From: DASPTT01 sp035623275
GTDB taxonomy: Bacteria; Actinomycetota; Acidimicrobiia; Acidimicrobiales; UBA8190
Reading direction: 5' to 3'
Length of the DNA stretch: 13,778 bases
Assembly (NCBI GenBank): GCA_035623275.1
Contig: DASPTT010000100.1
Location: forward strand, 1-13,778
Each line of letters starts with the position of its first letter. The stretch's first letter is position 1. Below, one piece after another: positions 1 to 7,111 of this stretch. The position numbers and the translations under genes are program-made. The notes below the pieces were generated by a model. The model worked only from the letters and a program-made list of their open reading frames with translations. It was not told where the DNA came from and made no database searches.

Positions 1-84
1 CCATGCCGCCCCCGCCGCCCACCGTGCCGCCCCCGCGGCCCACCGTGCCGCCCCCGCCGCCCGCCATGCCGCCCCCGCCGGCAC
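1..84 (+). repeat. Four tandem copies of a 21-bp unit encoding a proline-rich heptapeptide
   Basis: Four consecutive 21-base units (1-21, 22-42, 43-63, 64-84) share the core tGCCGCCCCCGCcG and differ at only a few bases. In the reading frame of the membrane protein each unit gives a heptad of the form (M/V)PPPPP(T/A) or a close variant. The array touches the left window edge, so more copies may lie upstream. Because the unit is a multiple of three, copy-number change would lengthen or shorten the proline tract without breaking the frame. Confidence 0.85.
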
Positions 85-605
85 CACACGGGGCGATCCC
101 CTGGTCCGGGCCGCCCCCGGCGACAGCCCCCACGACGGCCAGGCTCGTGCTGAGCAAGGCCGGCAAGCGCGTCGTCGCGCTCTTCGTCGTGCTCGGCGTG
201 CTCGCCTACGTGGCGCAGATCGCCCTGCAGGGGTCGATCACGCAGAGCCAGGCCTACGACGCCCTGTCGACGCTGAACGACCAGTTGCACGGCGCGGTCT
301 CGTCGGCCGAAGGGCAACGGGCGACGTGCACGGACGGCGATCTCCCGTGTGCCGAGCAGTACCAGTCGCAGATCGCCGCCGCCTTCGTCGTGTTCGGCCG
401 GGGCCTCGGCTCGATCTCGTTCCCCGCGTCCGCACAGCCGGAGGTCACGTCGCTCGCGGCCGACACCACCACGCTGACCGGCGCCCTCCAGCAGCTGTCG
501 GCCAGCCCCGATGCCGCCACCTACTCGGCGGCGCTCCCGCACGTCGAGGACCTCGCCAACCGGTGGGACACCGACCTGAACGCGCTGGCGTCGTCCCTCT
601 CCTGA
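3..605 (+). CDS. Proline-rich single-pass membrane protein, possibly 5'-truncated
   Basis: I do not recognise a named family. The first ATG in the window gives 200 residues, but the frame is open to the left edge, so the real start may lie upstream. Residues 1-45 are a Pro/Ala-rich cytoplasmic-type tail built from the 21-bp repeat. A basic stretch (SKAGKR, 51-56) then precedes one hydrophobic helix at about 57-75. Residues 77-200 form a probably external region, Ala/Ser/Thr-rich and likely helical, with two cysteines (109 and 116) close enough to pair. The layout (basic residues before the helix, no cleavage site) suggests a type II, N-in topology. The gene converges on the CPBP gene with 36 bases between them and belongs to a different transcription unit from the CoA genes. 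Coding status is well supported by frame and membrane segment; the function is unknown. Confidence 0.7.
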   Translation: MPPPPPTVPPPRPTVPPPPPAMPPPPAPHGAIPWSGPPPATAPTTARLVLSKAGKRVVALFVVLGVLAYVAQIALQGSITQSQAYDALSTLNDQLHGAVSSAEGQRATCTDGDLPCAEQYQSQIAAAFVVFGRGLGSISFPASAQPEVTSLAADTTTLTGALQQLSASPDAATYSAALPHVEDLANRWDTDLNALASSLS

Positions 606-641
606 CGGCGACCCGCCCGCCGCGCGCGCCGGCGCCCCTGG

Positions 642-1514
642 TCAGAACCGCTGCGCGGAATGGACGGCCACGGCCAGGGCGACCATGGCCTGGGCGTTGA
701 AGAAGGCGTGGGCCATGATCGACGTGCCCAGGCGGCCGGTGATGTGGCGGATCGTCCCGAGCACGAGACCGCCGCCGGCGACGGCCAACGCGTAGACGAA
801 CGTGGCCGGCCCGGCCCAGGCCAAGAGGTGCGCGAGCCCGAAGAGGATCGAGGCGACGACGATCCCGACCACCGGACCGGCGAGCGCCACCAGACGGGTC
901 TGCAGCAGCCCGCGGAAGAAGAGCTCCTCGATGATCGGCGCGCCGACACAGGTGATCGCGACCAGCAGGACCCAGTCGATCGGCCGGTCCGTGAGCTGGG
1001 TGAGGTCGCTGTGCACGTTCGGGAACGTCGGGTGTGCCAGCACGACGGGGAGGATCACGACGGCCGACACCGACCGGGCGGCCACGGAGGCGGCCAGCCC
1101 GAAGCCGAGGTCGGCGAACCGGAAGCGGAAGCCGTAGTCGGTGACCAACGACCCGGTGCCCCGCCGCCTGGACACGGCGACCACGGTGGCGACGAGCGGG
1201 GCCCACAGGCACAGCTGGCTCACCAGCAGCTCGACGGGTAGGCCTCCGGGCCGGCCGAGGGCCCCGAGCACGGCGATCGACAGGAGCGACAGGGCGACGG
1301 CGGAGCCGAAGCCGACGAAGGCGGCGACGGTGCCGGGCAGGCCCGGTTGCACCTCCCGGGCCACCGGCTCGGCGATCGGGTCCCATTCCACCGACTCGCC
1401 CGCGGCATACGCCGTCCACCGATGTCCGTCCCACCATCGATACGGCCGGTGCCGGACCGGGTCCGCGTACCATCCCGCGGGCACCGTGGCCGCCGGCCCT
1501 GGTCGCTCCGCCAT
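642..1514 (-). CDS. DUF2510 + CPBP family intramembrane metalloprotease
   Basis: This 290-residue membrane protein has two parts. Residues 13-35 match the short DUF2510 motif (GWYADP, then RWWDG and WT), a Trp-rich segment common at the N-terminus of actinobacterial membrane proteins. The rest holds several hydrophobic helices and the three CPBP (Abi/CAAX protease-like) motifs: E186-E187-x3-R191, F215-x3-H219 and H259-x3-N263. In this superfamily the Glu and His residues form the active site that cleaves substrates within the membrane; some members process prenylated proteins or protect against bacteriocins, but the substrate here cannot be told. I chose the ATG at 1514, which places DUF2510 at the N-terminus; an in-frame GTG four codons earlier is possible. 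The start lies 23 bases after the acyl-CoA dehydrogenase stop, so co-transcription is likely although a functional link to CoA metabolism is not obvious. Confidence 0.88.
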   Translation of the reverse strand: MAERPGPAATVPAGWYADPVRHRPYRWWDGHRWTAYAAGESVEWDPIAEPVAREVQPGLPGTVAAFVGFGSAVALSLLSIAVLGALGRPGGLPVELLVSQLCLWAPLVATVVAVSRRRGTGSLVTDYGFRFRFADLGFGLAASVAARSVSAVVILPVVLAHPTFPNVHSDLTQLTDRPIDWVLLVAITCVGAPIIEELFFRGLLQTRLVALAGPVVGIVVASILFGLAHLLAWAGPATFVYALAVAGGGLVLGTIRHITGRLGTSIMAHAFFNAQAMVALAVAVHSAQRF

Positions 1515-1537
1515 GGCGCCGCCCACGATGCGGGTGC

Positions 1538-2671
1538 CTACAGGCCGATCGCCGTGGCGATCCGCGCCCGGTGTTCGACCGCGGTGCCGAAGAGGGCGGC
1601 GGAGGTCTTGACCCGCTTGACGTACAGGTGCATGTCGTGCTCCCACGTGTAGCCGATCCCGCCGAGGCACTGGATCCCCTCCTTGGCCATCAGCCTCTGG
1701 CAATCGCCCGCACTGGACTTGGCCATCGACACCGCAAGGGGCGCCCGCTCGTCGTCCTCGGCGATCGCCGCGGCGGCGAACCACACGGTGGTGCGCGCCG
1801 ACTCCAGGGCGACGTACAGGTCGGCCAGCTTGTGCTTGATGGCTTGGAACGAGCCGATCTTCACACCGAACTGCTCGCGCGTGAGGACGTACGCGTGGAC
1901 GATGTCGAAGATCGCCTGCGACGTCCCCACGACCTCCGCGGCCAGCGCAGCCGTGGCCGAGAGCAGCGCGCAGCGCAACGCCCGTAGGGGGCCGTCGGTC
2001 GTGGGGTCGCCGAGGACCCGAGACGCGTCGACGCGCACTCCGTCGAGGAGGACGGTCCCGAGACGGCGGGTGGCGTCGACCGCTGCGAGCCTCGTCGACC
2101 GCGTGGCCGAGCGCGGCACCACGAACAGGCCGATCCCCTGTGCGCCGGACGTCTGCGGCAGGCGTGCCACCACCACCAGCTCGTCGGCTCGGCCGGCGTC
2201 GAAGACGTCGTGCTTCTCGCCCTGCAGGACGAACCCGTCGCCGTCGGGCGTCGCCGTGGCGGCCACGTCGACGGGGTCGAAGGACCCCGACGCCTCGGCA
2301 ATGGCCAGCGTGCCCGCGAGCCCTTCAGCCGCCACTGCACCGAGGAACCGCGCCCGCTGCGCGTCGTCGCCGGCGGCGGTGATCGCCGGAACGAATTGCG
2401 TGGCCGTGGCCAGCAGTGGCGTGGGCGACAGCGCCCGGCCGAGCTCCTCGGCCAGGATCGCCAGCTCCACCGCGCCGAGCCCGAGACCGCCGTCAGCCGT
2501 GTCGATGGCCAGCGACGGCCAGTCCAAGCCGACCATGGTCTTCCACAGGTCCTCGGTCTCGGCGCCCTCCTCCACCACGGCGCGTACCAGCGACACCGGG
2601 CACTCACGCTCGAGCACGGTGCGCAGCGCCTGCTGCAGCTCGACTTGATCGTCCGACAGCTCGAGATCCAT
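1538..2671 (-). CDS. Acyl-CoA dehydrogenase family protein (FadE-like)
   Basis: This is a 377-residue FAD-dependent acyl-CoA dehydrogenase fold protein, normal length for the family. Enzymes of this family form the alpha-beta double bond of an acyl-CoA and pass electrons to ETF. The recognisable C-terminal half has REQFGVKIGSFQAIKHKLAD (265-284), the family signature around the FAD and dimer contacts, and GGIGYTWEHD (337-346). Aligned by eye on medium-chain acyl-CoA dehydrogenase, the catalytic Glu of the YEG motif is replaced by Phe361 in LFGT. The alternative position used by isovaleryl-CoA dehydrogenase falls on Ala239. Glu246 is the nearest acidic residue. The protein may therefore be a non-catalytic partner of a heteromeric FadE, as known for some actinobacterial steroid enzymes, or may use another base. 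The ATG at 2671 follows a strong Shine-Dalgarno sequence, 27 bases after the stop of the NDP-forming synthetase. It is probably in one operon with that gene. Confidence 0.93.
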   Translation of the reverse strand: MDLELSDDQVELQQALRTVLERECPVSLVRAVVEEGAETEDLWKTMVGLDWPSLAIDTADGGLGLGAVELAILAEELGRALSPTPLLATATQFVPAITAAGDDAQRARFLGAVAAEGLAGTLAIAEASGSFDPVDVAATATPDGDGFVLQGEKHDVFDAGRADELVVVARLPQTSGAQGIGLFVVPRSATRSTRLAAVDATRRLGTVLLDGVRVDASRVLGDPTTDGPLRALRCALLSATAALAAEVVGTSQAIFDIVHAYVLTREQFGVKIGSFQAIKHKLADLYVALESARTTVWFAAAAIAEDDERAPLAVSMAKSSAGDCQRLMAKEGIQCLGGIGYTWEHDMHLYVKRVKTSAALFGTAVEHRARIATAIGL

Positions 2672-2677
2672 CCGTCG

Positions 2678-2685
2678 TCCTCCTT
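2678..2685 (-). promoter_or_regulatory. Ribosome binding site of the acyl-CoA dehydrogenase gene
   Basis: On the minus strand the sequence reads AAGGAGGA, a near-perfect anti-16S match, six bases before the ATG at 2671. It fixes that start and lies in the short gap after the upstream stop codon, which suggests efficient independent re-initiation within the operon. Confidence 0.85.
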
Positions 2686-2698
2686 CAGTCCACGATCC

Positions 2699-4789
2699 TC
2701 AGCCCACGACCAACAGTGCGTCGAGGGCGACCGCGCCCTCGGGCTTGACCACCACCGGGTTGAGGTCGAGCTCGACCACCCGATCGCCACAGGCGCTTCC
2801 CAGCCTGGCCACGGCCATGATCACCTCCACTAGTGCCTTCACGTCCCCCTCGGGCCGGCCGCGCGCTCCGTGGAGGAGCGCCGCGCCCCGCAGGGACCGA
2901 ACCATCTCCTCGGCGTCGAGCCGGTCGATCGGCAGGGGTCGCACGGCGACGTCGCGCAGCACCTCGGCGAAGACCCCGCCCGTCCCCACCATGACGGAGC
3001 GGTCGAAGACCGGGTCGGCGCCGAGGCCCACGATCATCTCGGTGCCGCCCACCACCTGCTCCTGGACCTGCACGCCCTCGATCCGGGCCCGTGGGTTCGC
3101 CGTGGCGGCGAGCGTGAGGAGCTCGCTGAACGCGGCCCGGGCCTCCGCCGCCGAGCCCACGTCGAGGCACACGAGACCGGCCTCCGACTTGTGCGGGAAG
3201 TCGGGCGAGCTCACCTTCATCACCACGGGGAAGCCGATCGCCGTGGCGATTCGCCCGGCTGCCGCTGCCGACGTGGCCAGCCCCTCGCCGGCCAGGGGCA
3301 CACCGAAGGCCTGGAGGAGGCACCGGCTCGTCTCCGTGCCGCAGGGCCCGTGCGCGGGCGCGCCCGCCAGCGCGGCACGGGCCGCGGCAGGCAGACGTGG
3401 CGGCAGCGGCGTGCGGGGGCGGAACGACGCGCGGGCGCGCGTGTACTCGCCGAAGGCGGCGATGGCGGCGAAGCAGTTCCGGAACGAGCGGAAGAGGGGC
3501 ATGCCGGCGTGCACCAGAGTGGCGAAGCCCGGTTCGTCGGTCTTGAACGAGTTCCAAGTGGCGACGATCGGCGTGGGCAGCTCGTCGACGAAGGCCACGA
3601 CGTCCTCGGCGAACTGGTCGGTGAGCCGGCCGAGCGCTCCGGTCAGCCCCACCACGATGACGTCCACGTCGGGGTCGTCGGCGAGCAGCTCGAAGACCCG
3701 GCGGCGCTGCGCGGCCGGGGCCGACACCAGGAACTGCGCGCCGTTGTCGACCGGGTTCGACACCGCCAGGTAGTCGGGGATGATCGCCCGCAGGCGCTCC
3801 CGGGTGGCCGGAGCCAGGACGGGCACCGGGACCCCGCTCGCCTCGGCCACCTCCGCCATGAGCGTGCCCGAGCCGCCGGAGATCGAATACAGCGCACAGC
3901 GGGGCCCCGTGCCCGCCGGCAGCTTGGCGAAGAGGGCGGCGGTCTCGAGCAGCTCGTCGAGATCGCGGACTCGGGTCACCCCGTACTGGCGGAAGAGACC
4001 CTCGATCACCGCGTCCGGGCCGGCGAGGTGGCCCGTGTGCGAGCCGGCCATGCGCGTCCCGGCCACCGTGGAGCCCACCTTCAGGGCGACCACGGGCTTG
4101 TCCCTGGCGTTGGCCGCCTCCAGGGCTCGCCGCAGCTTGGGGGGGTCCTTGAAGCCCTCGAAGTAGCCGGCGATCACCGCGGTGTCGTCGTCGTGGGCGA
4201 AGTACTCGATGAAGTCCGCCGCCTCGTAGTCCAGCTCGTTGCCCGTGGGCACCCAGCGCGAGAAGGCGACGCCGAATTCCGTCCCCTGCACCAGCGGCCG
4301 GCCCTGGTGGCCGCTCTGGGTGACGAGGCCGATGCGCCCGCCGCGCCGATGCGGCGGCTCGGGCAGCGCCTCGAAGGCGTTGGTGTTGGTGTTCGGCCCG
4401 AGCACGCGGATGCGGTGGCGGCGCGCCGCCTCGCCCACCTCGCGCTCGAGCGCGGCGCCGGCCTCGCCCACCTCGCTGAACCCCGCGGTGAACACGATGA
4501 CGTAGGGCACGCCGTGCGTGCCGCACTCCTCCACCACGGCGGCCACGGACGCGGTGCCCACGCTGATCACGGCCAGGGTGACCGACGCGGGGATGTCGCC
4601 GACGTGCTCGTAGACGGGGATGTCGCCGACGGCACCGCCCTTGGCGTTGACGAGGAACCAGCGGTCCCCCCATCGCTCCTCGCAGGAGCGCCGCAGGCGT
4701 TCCGGGTCGGCGTTGCGGTCCACCGACCCGACGAGCGCGACGGCCTCGGGGTGGAAGAACTCCTCGAGGTCGGGTCGCTGCTCGCCCAC
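2699..4789 (-). CDS. Acyl-CoA synthetase, NDP-forming (acetate-CoA ligase family)
   Basis: This 696-residue protein has the fused alpha-beta layout of ADP-forming acyl-CoA synthetases. A CoA-binding Rossmann domain (about 8-135, with AVALVGS near the start) is followed by a succinyl-CoA-ligase-like domain (about 150-460) and a C-terminal ATP-grasp domain (about 485-696). Key sites are visible: His251 in SHTG, the expected phosphohistidine; the glycine-rich SGGSG (304-308); His533 in PHKS, which relays phosphate in the family; and the ATP-grasp end ELDLNPVVV (673-681). The usual reaction is acyl-CoA + ADP + Pi to acid + CoA + ATP, or the reverse; the acid cannot be predicted. The GTG at 4789 is the only ATG, GTG or TTG start in the 86 bases after the amidohydrolase stop, and it puts the CoA-binding domain at the N-terminus. 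The purine-rich AAAGGGAAACGGAA just before it is only a moderate ribosome site. It lies 27 bases upstream of the acyl-CoA dehydrogenase gene. Confidence 0.93.
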   Translation of the reverse strand: MGEQRPDLEEFFHPEAVALVGSVDRNADPERLRRSCEERWGDRWFLVNAKGGAVGDIPVYEHVGDIPASVTLAVISVGTASVAAVVEECGTHGVPYVIVFTAGFSEVGEAGAALEREVGEAARRHRIRVLGPNTNTNAFEALPEPPHRRGGRIGLVTQSGHQGRPLVQGTEFGVAFSRWVPTGNELDYEAADFIEYFAHDDDTAVIAGYFEGFKDPPKLRRALEAANARDKPVVALKVGSTVAGTRMAGSHTGHLAGPDAVIEGLFRQYGVTRVRDLDELLETAALFAKLPAGTGPRCALYSISGGSGTLMAEVAEASGVPVPVLAPATRERLRAIIPDYLAVSNPVDNGAQFLVSAPAAQRRRVFELLADDPDVDVIVVGLTGALGRLTDQFAEDVVAFVDELPTPIVATWNSFKTDEPGFATLVHAGMPLFRSFRNCFAAIAAFGEYTRARASFRPRTPLPPRLPAAARAALAGAPAHGPCGTETSRCLLQAFGVPLAGEGLATSAAAAGRIATAIGFPVVMKVSSPDFPHKSEAGLVCLDVGSAAEARAAFSELLTLAATANPRARIEGVQVQEQVVGGTEMIVGLGADPVFDRSVMVGTGGVFAEVLRDVAVRPLPIDRLDAEEMVRSLRGAALLHGARGRPEGDVKALVEVIMAVARLGSACGDRVVELDLNPVVVKPEGAVALDALLVVG

Positions 4790-4875
4790 CGGTTCCGTTT
4801 CCCTTTCCCTTGCTCGCTGCGCCGGCCTCTCCCTCGGTCGCGTGGCGGCGGGGTGCCGCCGGCCCCTTGTGCGCC

Positions 4876-6021
4876 TCAGAGCCGATAGAGCTCCTTGGCG
4901 TTCTCGCAGACCATCCGCCGCTTCTCGGCCTCGGGCACACCGCCCATCGACTCCTCGACCACCCGCCGGCTGTAGGGCCAGTCGTGCCGATGGTGCGGGT
5001 AGTCGGTCGACCACATCAGGTTGGCCACGCCGATCCAGTGGCGCACGGCGACGCCGAACGGCTCTCGGATGAAGGTCATCTTCCAGTTGCGCCGGAAGTA
5101 GTCGCTCGGGAGCAGCTCGAGCGACGAGTTCGTCCATGTGCGGTTCCGCCAGTAGTGGTCGTCCATGTGCTCGAGGAAGTGAGGCACCCATCCCACACCG
5201 CACTCCACCGCCACCATCTGCAGTCCCGGGAAGCGGTCGAAGATCCCGGAGTAGATCAACTTCGACATGAAGCCCGAGGCCTCGCCGACCGGCCCGCCCA
5301 TCTCGGCGAGGCCGACGGTGCGGCCGGCGTCGGCGGCGGCCTTCTGGAACGAGCCGGCCCGGCGCGTGCCCGCCTGGCGCAACCCCGTGTGGACGTGGAC
5401 GACGACCTGCTCCTCTTCGGCGGCCTCCCAGAAGGGGTCGTCGTCGGCCGACAGGTCGTCGTTGCCCGACGGATAGGCCGAGATGATCACCCCCCGGAAG
5501 CCGGCGGCCTTGGCGTCGCGCAGCCACTTGACCGCGACGGCCGCGTCCACCCCCGGCATCTGGGCCAGGCCCACGAGGCGCTCCGGGTCCGCCGCCATGA
5601 ACTCGTCGCGCATCCAGGTGTTGTAGGCCTCGAGACCCGCCAGGTGATAGGAGTCGTCCTCCTGGGCCATGAACGCCCCCATCGTCCGCTGCGAGGGGAA
5701 GATCACCTCGGCGTCGACGCCGTCGACGTCCTGCTCGTCGAGGCGGGCCTTGCCCGAGAACGCGCCCTTGCGGATGGACTCGTAGGTCGCGCCGTACCAT
5801 TCGAGCTCCTCGTAGCGCTTGCCGTAGGTTCCCGCATTGGTCACGAGCCCCAGCGGCATCGGCGGCGTGCCCGGCGCGAGCTCCCAGGCGTCACCCCCCT
5901 TGGGGTCCTTCACCAGCTTGGGTGCCCGCTCGTGGAACCTCTTGGGGAGGTACTTCGTCCACAGGTCGGGTGGCTCGATGACGTGGCCGTCCGCGGAGAT
6001 GAGCCGGTATTGGCGCGCCAT
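4876..6021 (-). CDS. Amidohydrolase-2 family metal-dependent hydrolase/decarboxylase (paralog 1)
   Basis: This 381-residue TIM-barrel protein belongs to the amidohydrolase_2 family (PF04909; ACMSD-like), whose members use one divalent metal, often zinc, to decarboxylate or hydrate/hydrolyse ring or carboxylate substrates. Candidate metal ligands are Asp11 and His13 in SADGHVIEPPD (a D-x-H form of the usual first-strand H-x-H), His209 or His211 in VVVHVHTG, and Asp340 in STDYPH. Glu273 in VECGVGW is typical of the subgroup. The ATG at 6021 has a good ribosome site (AGGAGGG, four bases away). The gene follows the crotonase gene by 132 bases; that gap holds an inverted repeat almost identical to one in front of the other amidohydrolase gene at 9928, so this gene probably has its own regulated promoter. 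Substrate unknown. Similarity to the 9928 protein is clear at both ends (VIEPPD/VVEPPD, DYPH), so they are diverged paralogs. Confidence 0.9.
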   Translation of the reverse strand: MARQYRLISADGHVIEPPDLWTKYLPKRFHERAPKLVKDPKGGDAWELAPGTPPMPLGLVTNAGTYGKRYEELEWYGATYESIRKGAFSGKARLDEQDVDGVDAEVIFPSQRTMGAFMAQEDDSYHLAGLEAYNTWMRDEFMAADPERLVGLAQMPGVDAAVAVKWLRDAKAAGFRGVIISAYPSGNDDLSADDDPFWEAAEEEQVVVHVHTGLRQAGTRRAGSFQKAAADAGRTVGLAEMGGPVGEASGFMSKLIYSGIFDRFPGLQMVAVECGVGWVPHFLEHMDDHYWRNRTWTNSSLELLPSDYFRRNWKMTFIREPFGVAVRHWIGVANLMWSTDYPHHRHDWPYSRRVVEESMGGVPEAEKRRMVCENAKELYRL

Positions 6022-6025
6022 CGGA

Positions 6026-6036
6026 CCCTCCTCTCC
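6026..6036 (-). promoter_or_regulatory. Ribosome binding site of amidohydrolase paralog 1
   Basis: The minus strand reads GGAGAGGAGGG, ending four bases before the ATG at 6021. It supports this start over any upstream one and contrasts with paralog 2 at 9928, which has no Shine-Dalgarno sequence. Confidence 0.8.
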
Positions 6037-6069
6037 GCCCGGTTCCAGTCCCGACGGGACCCCCGTTCC

Positions 6070-6085
6070 CTGACTTCCGTGTCAG
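6070..6085. promoter_or_regulatory. Palindromic operator candidate, copy 1
   Basis: The + strand reads CTGACTTCCGTGTCAG, with perfect 5-base inverted arms (CTGAC...GTCAG) around a 6-base centre. Read on the minus strand it is CTGACACGGAAGTCAG, which matches the copy at 9895-9910 at 15 of 16 positions, including five of six spacer bases. It lies 49-64 bases upstream of the amidohydrolase start at 6021. On the minus strand the sequence TAGGCT (6089-6084) abuts it and could be a weak -10 box, so a bound protein would block initiation. The size and symmetry fit a dimeric helix-turn-helix regulator such as TetR or GntR families; the regulator is not in the window. Confidence 0.7.
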
Positions 6086-6137
6086 CCTAACGGCGGGGCG
6101 GGGCCTGCCGCGGGCTGGGGCCGGGAACGGTGACCGC

Positions 6138-6149
6138 CACCGGCCGGTG
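6138..6149. other. 12-bp perfect palindrome just after the crotonase stop
   Basis: CACCGGCCGGTG is fully self-complementary and starts near the stop codon of the crotonase gene (minus strand). As RNA it could form a short hairpin (CACC/GGTG, loop GGCC). There is no following U-run, so it is not a convincing intrinsic terminator. In such GC-rich DNA a palindrome of this kind can occur by chance. It could slow transcription or protect the 3' end between the crotonase and amidohydrolase genes. Confidence 0.35.
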
Positions 6150-6153
6150 CCGC

Positions 6154-6996
6154 TCAGAAGCCCCGGAACCGGGGCTCCCTGCGCTCGGCGAAGGCGCGCA
6201 GGCCCTCGGCCGCGTCGGCGGTGGCGACGGCCAGCTCCTGTGCCCATGCCTCCTCGTCGAAGGCGGTCTGGCGGTCCGAGTCGAGCGACCGGTTGAGGAG
6301 CCACTTCGCCAGGCCGATGGCCTTGGTGGGCCCGGCGGCCAGCCGGGCGGCCAGTGCCCCGGCGGTCGCCTCCAGTTGGTCGGCGGGCACGACCCGGTTG
6401 ACGAGTCCCATTCGCTCCGCCTCCGCGACGGGGAGGTCGTCGCCGAAGAAGACGAGCTCCTTGGCCCTCTGCAATCCCACCAGCCGGGGCAGGAGGTACG
6501 CACCGCCGCCGTCGGGCGAGATCCCACGGCGCACGAAGACCTCGATGAATCGTGCCTCTTCGGCCGCCACCACCAGGTCGCAGGCGAACGCCAGATGGGC
6601 GCCGATGCCGGCGGCCGTGCCGTTGACCGCGGCGACCACCGGCTTCTCGCAGTCGAGGACCGCGGCGATGAGCCGCTGCGCGCCGCGGCGGATCATGCGA
6701 GCGGCGTCGCCGATGATCCGCTCCGGCGCACCCTGCGGCTTCGGTGCCGGGGCACCACGCCCACCGCGCAGGTCGGCACCCGTGCAGAATCCCTTGCCCG
6801 TCGCGGTGAGCACGACCGCGCCCACGTCGTGGGCGGCACTCGCCTCCTCCAGCAGGTCGATGACCCGGTTGCGCTGGTCGGGCGTGATGGCGTTGCGGAC
6901 CTCGGGGCGGTTCAGCGTGATCCACGCCACCCGGTCCTCCACTCGGTGGAGCACCTGCTGCTCCAGTGGCTGCTCGCTGTGCTGGTCCTCGGCCAC
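6154..6996 (-). CDS. Enoyl-CoA hydratase/isomerase (crotonase) family, PaaG-like active site
   Basis: This 280-residue crotonase-fold protein should act on acyl-CoA thioesters in the cytoplasm. The oxyanion-hole segments are present: GKGFCTGADL (67-76) and NGTAAGIGAHLA (125-136). The two glutamates that hydrate the double bond in true enoyl-CoA hydratases are absent by eye: one position holds His134 and the other a Phe in the IEVFVRRG segment. Instead there is Asp162 in SPDGGG, followed by LLPRLVG, the pattern of PaaG-type ring-epoxide or enoyl-CoA isomerases in which that Asp is catalytic. An isomerase, hydrolase or dehalogenase role is therefore as likely as hydration. I chose the GTG at 6996 because a strong ribosome site sits seven bases before it. 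A 260-base gap separates it from the DUF2889 gene upstream, so it may have its own promoter. Confidence 0.92.
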   Translation of the reverse strand: MAEDQHSEQPLEQQVLHRVEDRVAWITLNRPEVRNAITPDQRNRVIDLLEEASAAHDVGAVVLTATGKGFCTGADLRGGRGAPAPKPQGAPERIIGDAARMIRRGAQRLIAAVLDCEKPVVAAVNGTAAGIGAHLAFACDLVVAAEEARFIEVFVRRGISPDGGGAYLLPRLVGLQRAKELVFFGDDLPVAEAERMGLVNRVVPADQLEATAGALAARLAAGPTKAIGLAKWLLNRSLDSDRQTAFDEEAWAQELAVATADAAEGLRAFAERREPRFRGF

Positions 6997-7000
6997 GATC

Positions 7001-7009
7001 TCTCCTCCT
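7001..7009 (-). promoter_or_regulatory. Ribosome binding site selecting the GTG start of the crotonase gene
   Basis: The minus strand reads AGGAGGAGA, with the AGGAGG core seven bases before the GTG at 6996. This decides the start: the encoded N-terminus is MAEDQHSEQ, with about 15 residues before the first crotonase beta strand. Confidence 0.85.
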
Positions 7010-7029
7010 GGGTGCTCCCCGGGCCTGGC

Positions 7030-7060
7030 GCCCGGACGCCGGGCCGTGCCGCCGGGCGGC
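7030..7060. other. Two adjacent GC-rich hairpins in the leader of the crotonase gene
   Basis: GCCCGG-ACG-CCGGGC (7030-7044) and GCCGC-CGG-GCGGC (7048-7060) are back-to-back inverted repeats, 34 or more bases upstream of the GTG at 6996. No U-run follows on either strand. They could form leader structure in the crotonase mRNA, or end transcription of the upstream ligase-DUF2889 unit in a factor-dependent way. GC-rich background makes chance occurrence plausible. Confidence 0.35.
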
Positions 7061-7081
7061 GGCGCCGGGTCGCCGACAGGC

Positions 7082-7111
7082 TTGCTACTGCCTGGCCGCC
7101 GGGGCCGTCAA
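7082..7111 (-). promoter_or_regulatory. Possible promoter for the crotonase gene
   Basis: On the minus strand TTGACG (7111-7106) and TAGCAA (7087-7082) are separated by 18 bases, a weak match to -35 and -10 boxes. The last base of the -10 box is not the conserved T. The position would give an mRNA leader of about 75-80 bases containing the two GC hairpins. It is offered only because the gap needs a promoter if the crotonase gene is not read through from the DUF2889 gene. Confidence 0.25.

Noticed and set aside
606..641. GC-rich dyads between the converging genes as a bidirectional terminator
   Set aside because: The segment is alternating G/C with several overlapping weak dyads and no T-run. 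No single stem stands out from background.
1544..3249. Identical 17-base word CCGATCGCCGTGGCGAT near 1545 and 3235
   Set aside because: Both copies are coding on the minus strand, for the peptide IATAIG in the dehydrogenase tail and in the synthetase. With strong codon bias, a short shared peptide gives matching DNA; there is no sign of a mobile or regulatory repeat.
2870..4888. A 672-codon open frame on the + strand
   Set aside because: It is antisense to the NDP-forming synthetase, whose domains and catalytic His residues are clear. The translation is Arg/Gly/Ala/His-rich with no family features, as expected for the opposite strand of GC-rich coding DNA.
4810..6090. A 426-codon open frame on the + strand
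   Set aside because: It is a shadow of amidohydrolase paralog 1. The reading frame with recognisable metal ligands and a ribosome site is on the minus strand.
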